Below are positions 25,720 to 37,322 of a DNA stretch of 64,000 nt, one piece after another. A program made the translations under genes and the position numbers. The DNA comes from Ancylostoma caninum. Taxonomy: Eukaryota; Nematoda; Chromadorea; Rhabditida; Ancylostomatidae. Numbering within the stretch: the stretch's first letter is position 1; every line of letters starts with the position of its first letter. The notes beneath the pieces were generated by a model that saw only the letters and a list, made by a program, of their open reading frames with translations, was not told the origin of the DNA and searched no databases. The stretch covers positions 62,001 through 126,000 of the forward strand of contig JBAJFG010000536.1 of assembly GCA_037903475.1 (NCBI GenBank). The letters run 5' to 3'.

Positions 25720-26496
25720 CCAGCCTGATCGTCCGGCTAACGCCGGACTCTCAGGCTTCTTTTCTTGCTCGCTTCGCTCGCATATTTTCATTGTCCTCGG
25801 ATAAGATTGCTGCAGTCGGATGAACAGACACTATCCACAGAGAAGTATTCTTTACCGCAGTTCATGGAGCCGCTGACCCACTATGGACAGCTCCTTTCCA
25901 ACAAATCGTGGTAACGCATTTCGGTTCGCTATGGTGGACGTGAATATTGAAAATTGACCGAGTAAGTGCAAACTGGGATTGGACCTGAACAATGGTGCAC
26001 CCTTATCACCGTTGGGATCTATCTCCAGAGGTTCCTCCACTTTGGAACCCCTGTACACTGTTATCACGTCGTTGGACCCGACTCCAGGCGTTTCTCCGCT
26101 TTTGAGCGCAGGCGCACCCTTATCACACCGTCAACCCACCTCTAACACTCCACTAAGACATAGCCCTCCTCCGTGTCATCCATCGTTCGCCTGGTCCCTC
26201 CTATTCGTTTTAGAGGTGTCCTACACTTCACTTTCCTTTTATACGGTCCTGTAATCAAAAGCTTATCTCATTCATTCCGATAATGATCAAAACAACTGTC
26301 AGCCATTAACATGTCTGAACATGACAAAAGTGGTCCGAAACACCTGTAAATCAAGGTAAAAATCAAAATTTACCACATTTTCGTACATAACTCGACGCGC
26401 TGAACACGATGGTATAGGTATTTTCAATTTTTGATGGCTGGTTCTCGTGCACACACGCACACACACACATGAACTGCCAATTAATAAGAAGTAAGA
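25720..26496 (-). mobile_element. Helitron, beta class (copy 7), complete
   Basis: Minus-strand 5' TCTTACTTCTTATTAATTGG at 26496 preceded by host A. The 3' end is the beta hairpin with CTGG at 25,720 followed by host T. 777 bp. Nearly identical to 45,382-46,215, which is longer mainly by one minisatellite unit of about 57 bp. The likeness points to very recent copying. Confidence 0.93.
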
Positions 26497-26676
26497 TACC
26501 AGCAAGGTGGGGCATGTCAGCTGCACTCCAAACCGTAATATGGGCGGGGATCACCTGCTATTTGGCTGATAGATTGCGACAATACTATTAAATAATAATT
26601 TAAAAATAATAATCGCCATAATAATAATAATTCTACGTAGATGTTCATTGGTCACCTAGTATGCTCATATTGTATA

Positions 26677-26990
26677 CCAGTCTGGCCGTCCGGCTACCGC
26701 TGGACTTCCATAGACTTCTTCTAATGCTCGTTTAGCACGCACTAACTCAGTTTAAGTTTATCGAACTTCATTAGGAGCTGCTATCTATGACCGACTTACC
26801 ATGGAATGATGGTGAAAAATGGCTGCCATTTCTAGAATGTTGCGGTAGACGAAGTGACATGGGTTAGCGTAACTATATAAAAGAGGGCGGTGAGGTGTGG
26901 TTAGGCACAAATAAGAGGCAGCAAACAGTGGAGGGGTGTGGGACGGAATAGAGGATACAAATACCCATTTTTGCCCCAATAAAAACTTTG
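26677..26990 (-). mobile_element. Helitron 3' part (copy 8)
   Basis: The alpha hairpin with a one-base stem interruption ends CTGG at 26,677 followed by host T. The adjacent sequence (26,745-26,960) resembles 47,660-47,740 and 48,420-48,480, a third body type. The 5' end was not found. Confidence 0.65.
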
Positions 26991-27269
26991 CCCAAATTTC
27001 GCATGTAAGAGTTATTCGATGCGCTCACTGATCACGAAAATCATATTCATTTCAACCAGGAGGCCATTTCATGAGTTACGGCAGGTTCCCCGTTATGAAA
27101 CGGGAAACGATGCTAATTTTGTAAGGAGATGGACAGTGTCTTGCTAAAGAAATTTGGTACTCGTGGTAATCATGTCAAATAAACCCATCGCTTCAAAGGA
27201 TTTTCTGAGGTGTTGTTCCTACCGTATGACTACCGCAATCTCAGGAATACGGATCTACAGTAGAAAATA
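26991..27269. other. No gene recognised
   Basis: Intervening sequence with no supported feature up to the mariner TIR. Confidence 0.4.
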
Positions 27270-28535
27270 TTAGGTTGTCGGGAAATGATCGAGACACTTT
27301 TCACCACAATTAATTTTTTATCTTTTTTCTATTATTACAAGACCTCAAGACTCAATATAATCACCATGTCTGTCTACCACCTTCAGCCACCGATCAGGCA
27401 AGGACTCAATGCCACGGCGCCAGAATTCCGGATTCTGCCGTTCGAAGAAGTCGCCAATAGCAGTTTGGAGGGCTTGAAAATTGGAGAAGCGCTGTCCGCC
27501 AGGGTATTCTTCAGCGACCAAAAAAGGTGGTATCGGAAGGGGCGAGATCAGGGGAGTAGGGAGGGTGCGGAACCGTGCTCCATCCTAGCTCTTCCAGTTG
27601 CCGACGAGTTGTTGAAGCCACATGTGGGCGCGCGTTGTCGTGCAGGAGGAGCACTTCGACACGTCGACGCCTTTTTTCTTGGATTGTAGCGGCCAAATCG
27701 CGCAGTTGACGGCTGTAAACGTCAGCGGTGACTGTGAGGTAAGCCGTTAGCAACTCACAGTACAGCATCCCCTGCGCATCCCAGAAGCAGCAGAGGAGAG
27801 CCTTCCTAGCGTGTGGGTTGGGTCGAGGCTGAACGGGTGCCTCCTCTTCGCGTGGTAGCCAACAGGCGACATGGGTATCATTACGGTAGCGCACCCAGCT
27901 TTCATCTCCCGTCACCAGATTGGCGAGAAACTCTCTGCGGTTGGGGCTCAGCAGCAACGATTGGCAGATTGAGACACGGGCAGTGCGGGTGGCGTCGGTG
28001 AGCTCATGTGGTATCCATCGAGCCATCACTCTTCGGTACCCGAGGGCATAGAGGCGATCGGCGATGGTGGAGTGGTGGCGGCCAAGCATCTGCGCTAATT
28101 CGTGGGTCAACGCCGTCGGTCGCTCTTCAAGCGCTCTTTGCAGCTCGTCGTCTTTCAACTCATGTGGTCGCCCAGTGATTGTCCGACTTTGAAGGGATGT
28201 GTCGCCTGAAGAAAGCCGTTGGAACCAGCGGCTTAGCGTCGCATGGCTCACAACCGTCGAGCCGAATGCCGCATTGATGTTGTCGGCTGTCATCCTTGCG
28301 CTGGTTCCGCGTCGGTGCTCGTACATCACAATTGCTCGAAGTGATTGCTTGTCCATTTGCACAGCTAATTGAAAAGCTGCGCAGAGATACAGCCTTATAT
28401 ACCCATGGGTAAGATGCTCTAAGATGCTCCGAGAATATTCTATCATATACTTGTAAAGACTTGTTCATAAATCTTGAAAGAAAAATAAAACAAAAATTCT
28501 TCGGTGAAGTGTCTCAATTTTTCCCGACAACCTAA
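27270..28535 (-). mobile_element. Full-length mariner element
   Basis: TIRs TTAGGTTGTCGGGAAATGAT at 27,270 and the inverted TTAGGTTGTCGGGAAAAATT at 28,535, with TA on both sides (27,268-27,269 and 28,536-28,537). 1,266 bp, the normal length for mariner. The same TIR is found on the decayed elements at 33,062 and 46,751. Confidence 0.95.
27345..28356 (-). pseudogene. Mariner transposase, near-intact, two frameshifts near the C-terminus
   Basis: Cut-and-paste DNA transposase of the IS630/Tc1/mariner superfamily. The start is placed at MDKQSLRAIV (28,356), which matches where mariner proteins begin. The in-frame upstream ATG at 28,446 would add 30 residues unlike the family. The N-terminal half has the paired helix-turn-helix region, with RWFQRLSSGDTSL, GRPHEL and WIPHELT. 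The catalytic D,D34D triad is complete: GDESW, LLHDNARPH and SPDLAPSD. Immediately after SPDLAPSD a base is missing, so the frame runs into a stop at 27,511. A second missing base follows about 30 nt later. Beyond it the frame resumes as QRFSNFQ through FFERQNPEFWRRGIE to a stop at 27,345, giving a family-length protein of about 337 residues. Whether these are real lesions or assembly errors cannot be told. Confidence 0.93.
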
Positions 28536-29080
28536 TAGTATGATTTTCGTGGCCTGCACATCAAATGATCCCTCAGTCAAAGAATCGTTGAAAACTGTGA
28601 CACTGGTACTTCTGGAGCAGAATTAACCGTACAGTGCCTGGGAGTTGAACACTAGTTAATGGTAGGCGAATATAAGGGGAGACTAGCAAAATACCAGTGA
28701 AAACAAGCCATTGCCTCTACGCCAGAACTGATTCCGGCCAGCAGGGTTCGAGTAACGCTCCCATACCGTGGATTTTAAGACGTCAACGACATTGCGATTC
28801 TGGCATGCGTTGGCATGTGGGACACGCGCGCTCCCTTAACCATGTATTTGTGCACAACCAGTCGTGCACGCGGTCCCACGTGACAGTCATCGCGTGTTCG
28901 ACCAGTCGTGCACGTTGTCGCGAACGTGGTAATAGTTTCAGTCAGGAAGACAGTGGCTTCTCATGTGAATCGACATCTAAGATCAAACAATTTTCGACAG
29001 ATCTTTTGAATTAGCCGGATCTTTTGAAAATTGTTGGTTTCAGATCTTAAGATCAAAATATTCGAGACCAAAGCTTTTTC
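28536..29080. other. No gene recognised
   Basis: Contains GGGTTCGAGTAACGC near 28,745, which resembles a pol III B box, but no matching A box was found. Otherwise nothing. Confidence 0.35.
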
Positions 29081-29088
29081 ATTCCCGT

Positions 29089-29668
29089 TTGGTGACGATA
29101 GTCCGTGCCCGACGATGCGCGGGAATGTGGATGGAACGAATACCCTCCCTACTCCAAATGGACCCAGCCTCATTTGAGTCGGTAATGCGTACGCAGGTAA
29201 AATATAACTATTTTTCAAAATATTCTATTCCAGGGAAACAATCTAAGAGCAATGTTACCTTGGAAATATTGGAGTTATTTCAGAAGCTGAGGTTTGTAGA
29301 GCAAATTGCTTTACGTTTGCATCTTTAACTTCTAGGAGGAATTTTCTCAGTGAATTGCAATATGAACGGAGGAAATTTACCGAGGATACGCTGGGTGCAG
29401 GTCAGCGTACATATCTAAATTCATTACGAGTTTACCTCAGTGACAAGATCTCAACAACAGATTCAGAACCCACTAATGTCTGTGAAAAAAGTAAAGATAG
29501 GAGAAGAAAACCTATGAAAGAGCAAAAGCAGAAAATGATGGGAAAAGGCACAGGTACCATCGATTTCTACAACTGCCATGTGACAGACATGAGAAAGGGC
29601 GAAGATCAAGGAGTGCCCAGAGAAGAAAGCTTGCATGTAACATGTTTAAACAGGCAGAAGGTCACATG
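29089..29668 (+). other. Exon-like open frames with a consensus intron, unidentified
   Basis: A possible 37-38 bp intron (29,195-29,232) with nematode-like signals: ACGCAG/GTAAAAT at the donor and TTCTATTCCAG/G at the acceptor. Upstream is an open frame containing SLLQMDPASFESVMRTQ. Downstream is a frame with LEILELFQKLRFVEQI, then a hydrophilic frame (29,345-29,668) with DFYNCHVTDMRKGED. The frames do not join cleanly and the last one enters the AAGCTTGCATGTAAC repeat. It may be a broken gene or chance. No protein family is recognised. Confidence 0.22.
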
Positions 29669-29935
29669 AAGCTTGTATAGACCCGCGAAAAGTTGCGAGT
29701 AATTTGTTTTTGATGGGGAAAGCTTGCATGTTAATTGCCTTGACATCTGGAAGACCTCATGTAAGCTTTGGAAAAATTTACATGTAACTTGCATCAGGCG
29801 TAAAAACGATTTCGACTCGAAAACGTTGCATGTAGGTTGTTTTCGCTCGAAAAAGATCGCATGCAAGTTGGAATGGAGGAGAAATGATACATATAAGTTG
29901 TTTTAGCCCTAAAAGCTTACATGTAACTTGGAAAA
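29630..29935. repeat. Degenerate AAGCTTGCATGTAAC repeat cluster
   Basis: At least six diverged occurrences of GCTTGCATGTAAC/GCTTACATGTAAC in both orientations. The motif is also found inside the MITE at 16,487-16,757. Confidence 0.55.
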
Positions 29936-30090
29936 AAAGTTCTAAGCATTATGAGCGGTTCAACTGGAATACCCATTTCGGCCAAAATACCGACATTTCC
30001 GTGCTAATGTAGAGTAGTTTACGCCAAATGTGTTAATTTACACTGAACGAAGATGGAAAAAGATTGGTAAAGGTTTCCATTCCAAATTAT

Positions 30091-31874
30091 TAGGTTGGTG
30101 TAAAAATAATGCGCGTTTTCATGCCCTTGATTCCGAACCTCATAACTCCTTCCAAAATCGATCTTTTTCAAAGGCTTAGAACTATTGCAATCCGCAAATC
30201 TTTAGCAATAAAGTAGATGTTTTCCGACAACCGTGCAATTCTGACCGTACTTTCTAGAATCAACTAACTTCAGGAGGGCAATTTTGGTATCACTTTAGTC
30301 TTTGAGAAAATTCTCCTAGAAGGAGTCGTCCAGGTTCTCGGAGAAGTGGTTTTCTGTGAGCGAGATGTTTGCTGATTATGAAGTAGGAGTCCGAGCTTCC
30401 TAGCTCAGTTGTTCCAACCTGTGAAGTACAGTACCGGCCAAAATTATATAGCCCTTTGGAGTCTCCTCCATTTTCTTCATAACTTCATTTAGAGTAAAGC
30501 TTCAAAGCTCATATTTTTATGGGTGTTGTAGACATTAACACGTGATAGAAAAAGAATGACATCCTACCATTTTGTCACCTAGTTCCCTGTAGACGAAATA
30601 ATTACCCACAAAGATCAAAATCCAGAATTTTGCAGCATCTACAAAAGATCACAGAAGGGCTCCTATGGGCAGTATTTTAGAAGAATTGGACTCCTTGTAA
30701 TCGATTGTGCTTTCAGATCGTTGGTCAAAGCATACGAAGCATGACTTCAGCAGTAAATCAGTGTAAGAATTTCTGCCAGATTAGGTCATTCTTCCGTGGT
30801 TACTATGTTAAGTCAGTCACGATGCATCCAGAAGTCCATATCATTATCAAAAGAGGTCCTTTCGTTTTATTCCATGCAAAGCCTTAGTCCTCAAAAATTA
30901 TGCAGGAAAATTCAAAAGGCTACATAATTTTGGCCGGTACTGTATCTGTCGTGCAGGGTGTGCCTGGATGGTGCCGTGTAGGAATGAAGAATCCATTTTA
31001 TTAAGCTAGGGTCATACAGTGAAGTTTCTAATTTATTTTATTTACACCTTGAAGGCACATACCAGATTAAGGAGAATGAATGAGCTGCAGTGAGCAATTT
31101 TTGCAGCAGGTCACCACAAATTCGCCATGACCTTATTTTGGTGTTGCTTTGGTTTCTGGAAGTGTTTCGGTGCATCTTCCTCGTTCAACTGTTGAGCAAG
31201 GCACCTCATTTTGTCGAAAAGGGTCTATATTTCATATTTAGTCACTAAGCGACCGACTGTTTGTTCGCAATTTTTTCAATACAAAGGTGGGAAGCACACC
31301 TCTCAACGAGGATCAATGTGGTACTCATTCAGTATGCGCGACATCAACTCGTCGAGCTTTTCATCCTTCCATTTTTACTGAAGGGAGGGATGGTCTGACA
31401 ACAATCACCGGCAATGTTCTGCGAAACCAAATATGTTGGTTTAAATGGGTGCTCTTCGATAGTTGTCATCAGTTGGGGATCGCAAACCCCAGGAAGACCT
31501 ATGCGACGTTCCTTACTTTCGAAGCAAAACACACCAAGCCGAAAAATCTGGAAGCAGCCCGGCGGAATGCATTCGCTCACACTTCCTTCGCCAAAACTAT
31601 GATGGTATTTCGAGCGGTTCCTGCTGCGATGCCGGCTAGTTTTAGCTCGCTGAAAATAGTTTGGCAAAAAACTTGTTTTGGCGCCTTTCATTCCACAACT
31701 AAAAATTCGCCAAAAACATGAACTTCGCTCAAAATGCATGAGATGCTTGAAAAGGCCATGAAATTTGCTACAAAACCGTGTGCAACTTCTGATACCGATA
31801 ATGAGAAACACCGGAAGTTTTCTGCACCGAAGATGAAGCAACGAAAAACGCGCATTATTTTTGCACCAACCTAA
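30091..31874 (-). mobile_element. Mariner element (cecropia-like), interrupted by a Tc1-like MITE
   Basis: TIRs TTAGGTTGGTGTAAAAATAA (left) and, on the other strand, TTAGGTTGGTGCAAAAATAA (right), with TA on both sides. Total 1,784 bp. Subtracting the 516-bp insertion at 30,427-30,942 leaves 1,268 bp, a full-length mariner. On the minus strand the transposase is recognisable but broken by many frameshifts. FGEGSVSE and the segment down to EEHPFKPT (31,410-31,630) form the N-terminal HTH region. NEEDAPKHF with a following WW-AA motif (31,060-31,190) lies before the second catalytic Asp. The TIR and this NEEDAPKHF-type block resemble the group containing human Hsmar1 and the hookworm element bandit. 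That is inference from memory of the family. Confidence 0.88.
30429..30942. mobile_element. Tc1-like MITE nested in the mariner
   Basis: Inverted ends CAGTACCGGCCAAAATTATA and, on the other strand, CAGTACCGGCCAAAATTATG, with TA immediately outside both. The CAGTRCYGGCCAAAA start is typical of Tc1-family TIRs. 514 bp, no transposase. Confidence 0.88.
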
Positions 31875-32405
31875 TATAAAATGGATTCCACGATTCCATC
31901 TCAAAAAAGATCTCCAATTAAGTGTGTTCGCCTGTCTGGCGTTACTATGCTTCAATTGTAGCTATGTTTGGGGTCCAATTGAACAGAATTGACGGCACAA
32001 CAACAAGTAACATCTCCCGGGTCTTGAACTTCGCGACAAATTCCTTTCTCCGGATCGTTTATTAACACTTGTCTTACATTAAAACAATAAGGTCTATAAA
32101 TTCTGAACGAAAAAGAGGTCACTCGGGAGTGTATCAAATGCCGGAATCAACGAATTGTCACAAGAAAGGCATTCGATTCTCATGTTCATAGAAAACCTTA
32201 CTTGAATTTCATCACTCTCCTCACGGAAAGAAAAGCGGAGTACACAGTTTCGGAGAAAATGATTGTCATCCGCGCGAAGCGCGGCAAAGCTGAATTTTGC
32301 TCTATGAAATTAAATAAATGAGAGAAGCCTTGCGTAGCACTGGTGCTGCCTTTTTCTTTTTTCTTCAAAATAACAAAGGGCAGTAGGTCCTTATGATTTA
32401 TAAAC
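31875..32405. other. No gene recognised
   Basis: No supported feature. GCGCGAAGCGCGGC near 32,273 is a small palindrome. Confidence 0.35.
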
Positions 32406-32500
32406 CGCGCGTAGACTAGTTGTATAAGGCTCGCTGTTTGCTCGCACGATCAATGGTTCGATCCCGCCCTAGGCTAAGCCGAATTCTTCCATTGAATACA
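32406..32500 (+). repeat. Diverged tRNA-derived SINE head
   Basis: A-box-like GTAGACTAGTTGTATAAGG at 32,411, a GGCTCGC-block, and B box GGTTCGATCCC at 32,455-32,465. The order and the surrounding CGATCAATGGTTCGATCCCG match the intact SINE at 47,758. The body is not recognisable downstream. Confidence 0.6.
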
Positions 32501-33061
32501 CATTCTACTTTCTCACATTGAATGCGTATCTGCCTTGCACAGTGACTTGCGACGAGCATCCGATGTACTAAGCCAGTGCGTCATCCTCCCGTACTCCTCG
32601 TAGCAATTCACGGACACCGTAGGGATGAAAAGCTTGGCCGGCCTCAGACGGGATCGAGTTATCAACCGAGTACGTGAGCAGCGCGCCTCTTGCCACTCAC
32701 GCGCCCACTTTGTAGGATATGTTGCATAGTCGTGCAATGAAAATTTACCCTTGCTCCATGAATATTGTCTCCACTTCTCCAGGAATATTGTATGGGAAGA
32801 AATCAGCCACACCGGTCTAAATAGCATCTCAATAATGTTGTACCCACACCTTAATTAAGAAGAGCAAAAGTCAAAAATTTTACAATGAAGAAGAGCAAAA
32901 GTCAAAAATTTTACTCTGGTAGAAGAAGTGCAAGAAGTTATACCATCAAATCAAAAGAAGACCTTGATGGTTAGACGGTATAGATGTGGATGAGCTTTCA
33001 CGAAAAAAAAAGTGACTAGAGAAACTTCCCTTGCACCTCGCTTGCACTGTGTTAAGAACTA
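32501..33061. other. No gene recognised
   Basis: A 35-bp direct duplication is visible at about 32,860-32,925 (AAGAAGAGCAAAAGTCAAAA twice). Nothing else supported. Confidence 0.4.
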
Positions 33062-33760
33062 CTAGGTTGTCCGGAAATGATTGTGACACTGGATTTTTTT
33101 CAGTCTTCAAAATTTTTGTCTTCTATTGGAGACCTTCAGGACAGGCGGGAGTGATCATGCACACCTATCTCCTTGTTCCACCCATCAGGGACAGCTCCAG
33201 CACGATGGGATCAGTAATCATGTTACTACCACGATGGGATCAGTAATCATGTTACTACAAGTCGAAGAAGTCTTATGTGAATGATCGAAAATCGTCAAAG
33301 TTGGCGAAGTACGGCCCGGCCAAGAAGTGCTCAAGCTACCAGACAAGACGATAGATGGAAAGCGCGAAGATGGATGTTGTGTGTGGCATCTGGTCCGTGT
33401 CTGCTCTGCTACTGTCGACGAGTCAACGAAGTCATGAGAGGACGCATTTTGTCGAATAGAATGTGCACCTCGACACGTTCGTGTTTCTTTTCTCCGATGG
33501 TAACGGCTGTCACCCTAAATTTACCATTGTAGATGTTGTTTTCCATTACGTTGCCTATCAGCAACTCTGCTGAGCATACTCTGCTCCTCAGCTCAGGAGA
33601 TCGCTGATGAGGAAAGTGGCTTTGGGGAAACGTATCGGCCGAAAAGAAACTTTGGATCCGACGGCTCACGGTTGCTTGCCTCATGAGCACTAGGCTAGAA
33701 CGATGATGATGTTGACGTCTATCCTGCTCCCACTGGTGCTCCATCGGAGCTCGTACTCAT
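33062..33760 (-). mobile_element. Truncated decayed mariner (same TIR family as 27,270)
   Basis: Left TIR CTAGGTTGTCCGGAAATGAT next to TA. On the minus strand the reading around 33,410-33,500 gives EKKHERVEVHILFDKMRP and TSLTRRQ, which lines up with the region around HDNARPH in the near-intact copy. The catalytic Asp-Asn is replaced by Lys-Met. Homology to the 46,751 copy continues to about 33,755 and then stops, so the far end is missing. A 29-bp CACGATGGGATCAGTAATCA-type segment is duplicated at 33,196-33,254. Confidence 0.75.
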
Positions 33761-33953
33761 GTTCTACCCCAGCAGAAAAGGTCCTAGCCCCCCCCCCACT
33801 CCAATAGAAGAGGCGACGTGCTGCTAGTGCCGTACGTTCTGTGTTCACCTCCCCCCCCCACCCCCACAATTGTCCGTGTATCGTTTTCCATGCATTCACC
33901 TTTGGGGTTCGACCCCACCTCCCTCCCCCTCCCCCCCCCCGTCCTTGCACAGT

Positions 33954-34172
33954 CAGCGATTCAGGGATGAGCGGAATTCTGAAAGTTCGGAAGTTCTTGA
34001 AATCTGGCATTATGCGAGCTTTAAACTTCTAAATTTCTGGAGGGTTGGCAGTAGTTAAGTCACTCATACATGCTGTTTTCATTCCTCCAAATTCCGCCAT
34101 ATTTCGGAATTCCCTCAACTTCCGCCTTCCGACTTCAGGTCTTACGCATTACTTCCGCTCATTCCTGATTCA
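33954..34172. repeat. Inverted-repeat element, AGGGATGAGCGGAA ends
   Basis: GCGATTCAGGGATGAGCGGAA at the left is mirrored by TTCCGCTCATTCCTGATTCAC at the right, with further inverted TTCGGAAG/CTTCCG blocks inside. Short MITE-like unit. Confidence 0.6.
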
Positions 34173-34479
34173 CATGCTTGATTGCGGAATGATGGATACA
34201 GTGTCCGATGATTAAGGCGGTAGACTTAGACGATGATTCCAGGGTTTCGCCGCGGGACCCGTGACCTCCACAGGCGGTCTTGCAGCCGCCGAGTGAGACA
34301 ATGTCTTTCTTGTGTTAGCATCCGTCTGAAAGTCGGGAAGCGATTCTGCAGCCACGGAATTATGCATTGGAAAAACGCGCCATCATAGGTCACTGTGATC
34401 ATGTATGCATGTAGTCAAAGTTTCTAGATAACTCCTAACTTCCTTCCATTGCTCTCGATATTTGAAACATTTACGGATG
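34173..34479. other. No gene recognised
   Basis: No supported feature. Confidence 0.35.
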
Positions 34480-35095
34480 CACCGATGGACGACAGGTGTA
34501 AAGGGCCAACGGTGTGAGGATACGGCTACGCCGATGGAGGAGGTGTTTATTAGGGCAAAATTATGACCAACGCCAGGATGCGGGTTCATTGATGGACGAC
34601 AGACCGGTTGTGCCCTTAAAGTGTGTCATGTCAGGATATGCCGGTGGACTAGGTGTCCGTTCTCGTCCAATTATTAGGAACGTTATGGTACGGATCCCCC
34701 TCCCCCCATGGCACAAGGGTCTGATGGGGCTTAAAAGGTGGGGGACGCCACGATACAGGTTGGCGGAGACAGGAGAGGTATGCAGTGGCCCAGGTGTAAG
34801 GAATGCCAGGAAACAGGCCCCAGATGGCACATGGGTCTTCTGTGGAATAAAAGTTGAGGGAGCTAAAGGATAGGGATTTGTGGATGGAGATGGGGTCCAC
34901 TGTAACTCAGGTGTGAGGAACGATAGCATTCAGTTCCATCGAAGGGTCTGCTGTGCCCTAAAAGTTAAGGGAACTCCAGGGTACGGGTTAACGGATGGAG
35001 GGAGGGTGCTCTATGGTCTAAAAATGTGGGGAACGCCAGAATACGGTCATGCCGATGGAATAGGGGTCCACTGTGGCGTTTTTATTGGAAACGCC
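34480..35095. repeat. Degenerate minisatellite, unit about 65-70 bp
   Basis: Roughly nine diverged units of the pattern GGTGTGAGGAACGCCAGGAT, ACGGGTT, CGATGGA, GGGTCCACTGTGGCC and TAAAAG. A single isolated unit-like stretch lies at 52,200-52,275. The open + frames across it are artefacts. Confidence 0.65.
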
Positions 35096-36109
35096 TGTAT
35101 ACAGGTTTTCTCTGGCGCGGATAACAGCCCTCAGACGCTTGGCAACACAAACCGAGTTTGGAAGAGGTTCTATTCAGGAGGAATGGCCGAACACTCGGAG
35201 ACAAGCATGAAGACGGTCACGTTGACAAGTTATTAATTATGGGGATTTTTTTTTGTTTTGATAGGCAGACGCTCCATCCAACCGAAGAATCCAGTGGTCC
35301 ATAGTGTTTGGGAGCCGGTGCGAGCAACTACTTATTAAGTATACCCTTGTACACGTCCTTGAAGATTTTTACTCTCATTTCAACAAAAATAGGAGAAATT
35401 CACCCTCTCAGCGAAAATCCAACAAATTCCGGACGAGGATCAAGTGAGGCTACCGCACTAGGTGTTTTCAGAATCCTCATATATCTGCCTTCATATATCC
35501 TATGATTTTGAGGATTGCAGACCTCCTCAGTCGTTAGAAGCTGCTCGTCAATAAAGGTCGGTGTCGCGGGCTACCTACCAGACTACAATCATCACAGAAT
35601 AGATCATGGGTACCGATCAATGATAGAAAGTTTCGGAATTTTCAGAAAAATCGGTTCAAGACTTCCTTACCACCCTAATACGCTCACATGCGTGGGAGTA
35701 TGGGATTGCTTGCATTGATTGCAGGCTGTATCCTGCAAACCGGGCCCAGGCAAAAGCCTACATTCTAACGACTGGGAAGCGAATGAGAGGCGATTAGGGG
35801 CCGCCTCTAATAATTGAGCCCCTCGTCCAGTTTGGAGAGAAATTCCTCTCCCTCAGCGATTCCGGAGTCAGAATTTGCGACAGGTCGGCTACCGACGTTA
35901 TCACCACGTCCCGTCTGGATAAAATCATTTATTGTGTAATTACAAATATCTCGAATAAGGCTAAGGCGTTCCCGAAGGCGACGCGCTTTACCACTACAGT
36001 CTACGTGTTGCGAAAAGTATGCATGGACTATTGGCCGTAAAATGCCATTCGAAGGAGCGGAAGGTACAGCACGATCCTTTCAGCGTCAATCAACATCGTG
36101 ACGTTAACA
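35096..36109. other. No gene recognised
   Basis: No domain or splice pattern found. The last part may be the unrecognisable start of the RTE remnant that follows. Confidence 0.35.
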
Positions 36110-37322
36110 GGAAGAAGCTGCGAAATTCGGCATTACCTGCGTAAAAAAAAACGAAGTGGAAGGGGCAAAGTCACGATATATTGGGGATAGATGCAAGCTC
36201 ATGTACCATTGCTTATTGCGTATTGCTAAGAAACACGCCACTGAAGATCTCGGACATGTGGTGCAGATCAAGGACAGTAACGAACAATTACTCAGGCAAT
36301 CTCCTTCCTGACATACTCAATCGGTGGCGCGAACACTATGATGCCATGTCCAGCGAGGAGTTCCTTCACCCACTGATGCCGACTAGCAATTTCGTGTCAG
36401 GGCCAGTGCCACAATTCAAAGAGGAATAGGTTGCTAGCAAGAATGAGCAGTAGCGCTAGCAAGAATGAAAAACGGAAAGTCATCCGGTCCAGCTAACCTA
36501 CAATCTGTAGTCTGGGAGGTAGCAGGAGGTGCAAGAACCCGCTGGCTTTCTTCTTTTTTGACGAAATGATAGCTGAAGGGAAACTGCTGGTGGACAAGCA
36601 GCACCACAGTACCTATTTGGAAGGGGAAAAGAGACATCGCAGATTGCGCAATGTACCGACGGATTCAGTTGTTGTGTCATATGATGATCTTTGAACGAAT
36701 TCTGGATAGCCGACTCCGCGACATTGTTGAAGTTGCACCCAACCAGTGTAGGTTTGTCAAAAACTGTAGCACAACCGACACCATTCACGCAGTCCAACTA
36801 CTGACAGAGAAGCATCGAGAGAAGAGTAAGACCGTTCGACGCGGTTCCGCGTGAGCTAATCTGGCTCTCGTTGCGTGCTCACGGGCTCCCGGAGGAATAC
36901 GTCAGATGGGCTCACCTTCTTTACGAGAATGCCGAGCTCAGTCAGATTTGCTGCATTGACATCATCGTCGTTTGAAGTTGGTGTGGGAGTTCATCAAGGC
37001 TCTGCACTCTCCCCCCCCCCAACCCCCCCCCCCGCCCCTGTTCCTTTGCATGGAGGCGATATCGGGCGACCTCCAGGGAACGGCACCATGGACACTCCTC
37101 TATGCAGATGATGTGATAGTTGCCCCGAGTACTCGAGAGGAACTCCAGCAAAAAGTGCAAGCTTGGAAGGATTGTTTGAAGCAGTAAAGGATGAGGCTTA
37201 ACATCAAGAAGACAGAGTACGTGGAGTGTGGAGAGCAAACCCCAGGTACAATTCTTGTTGATGACGCCGAACTTTCGAAAGCCTTGACTTTTGAGTACCT
37301 TGGATCCCGCATCACAGCTGAT
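36110..37322 (+). pseudogene. RTE reverse transcriptase remnant, many lesions
   Basis: Pieces of the same protein as at 17.6 kb appear in order across changing frames: KHATEDLGHVVQIKDSN and RWREHYDAMSSEEF before the reverse transcriptase; FERILDSRLRDIVEVAPNQC; DAVPRELIW; VGVHQGSALS; WTLLYADDV; MRLNIKKTEY and GTILVDDAEL. A run of about 30 C residues (37,010-37,035) has replaced part of motif B. The copy ends abruptly at 37,322, where the inverted-repeat element begins, so the YADD box survives but the C-terminus is lost. More diverged than the 17.6-kb copy and from a different subfamily. Confidence 0.85.
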
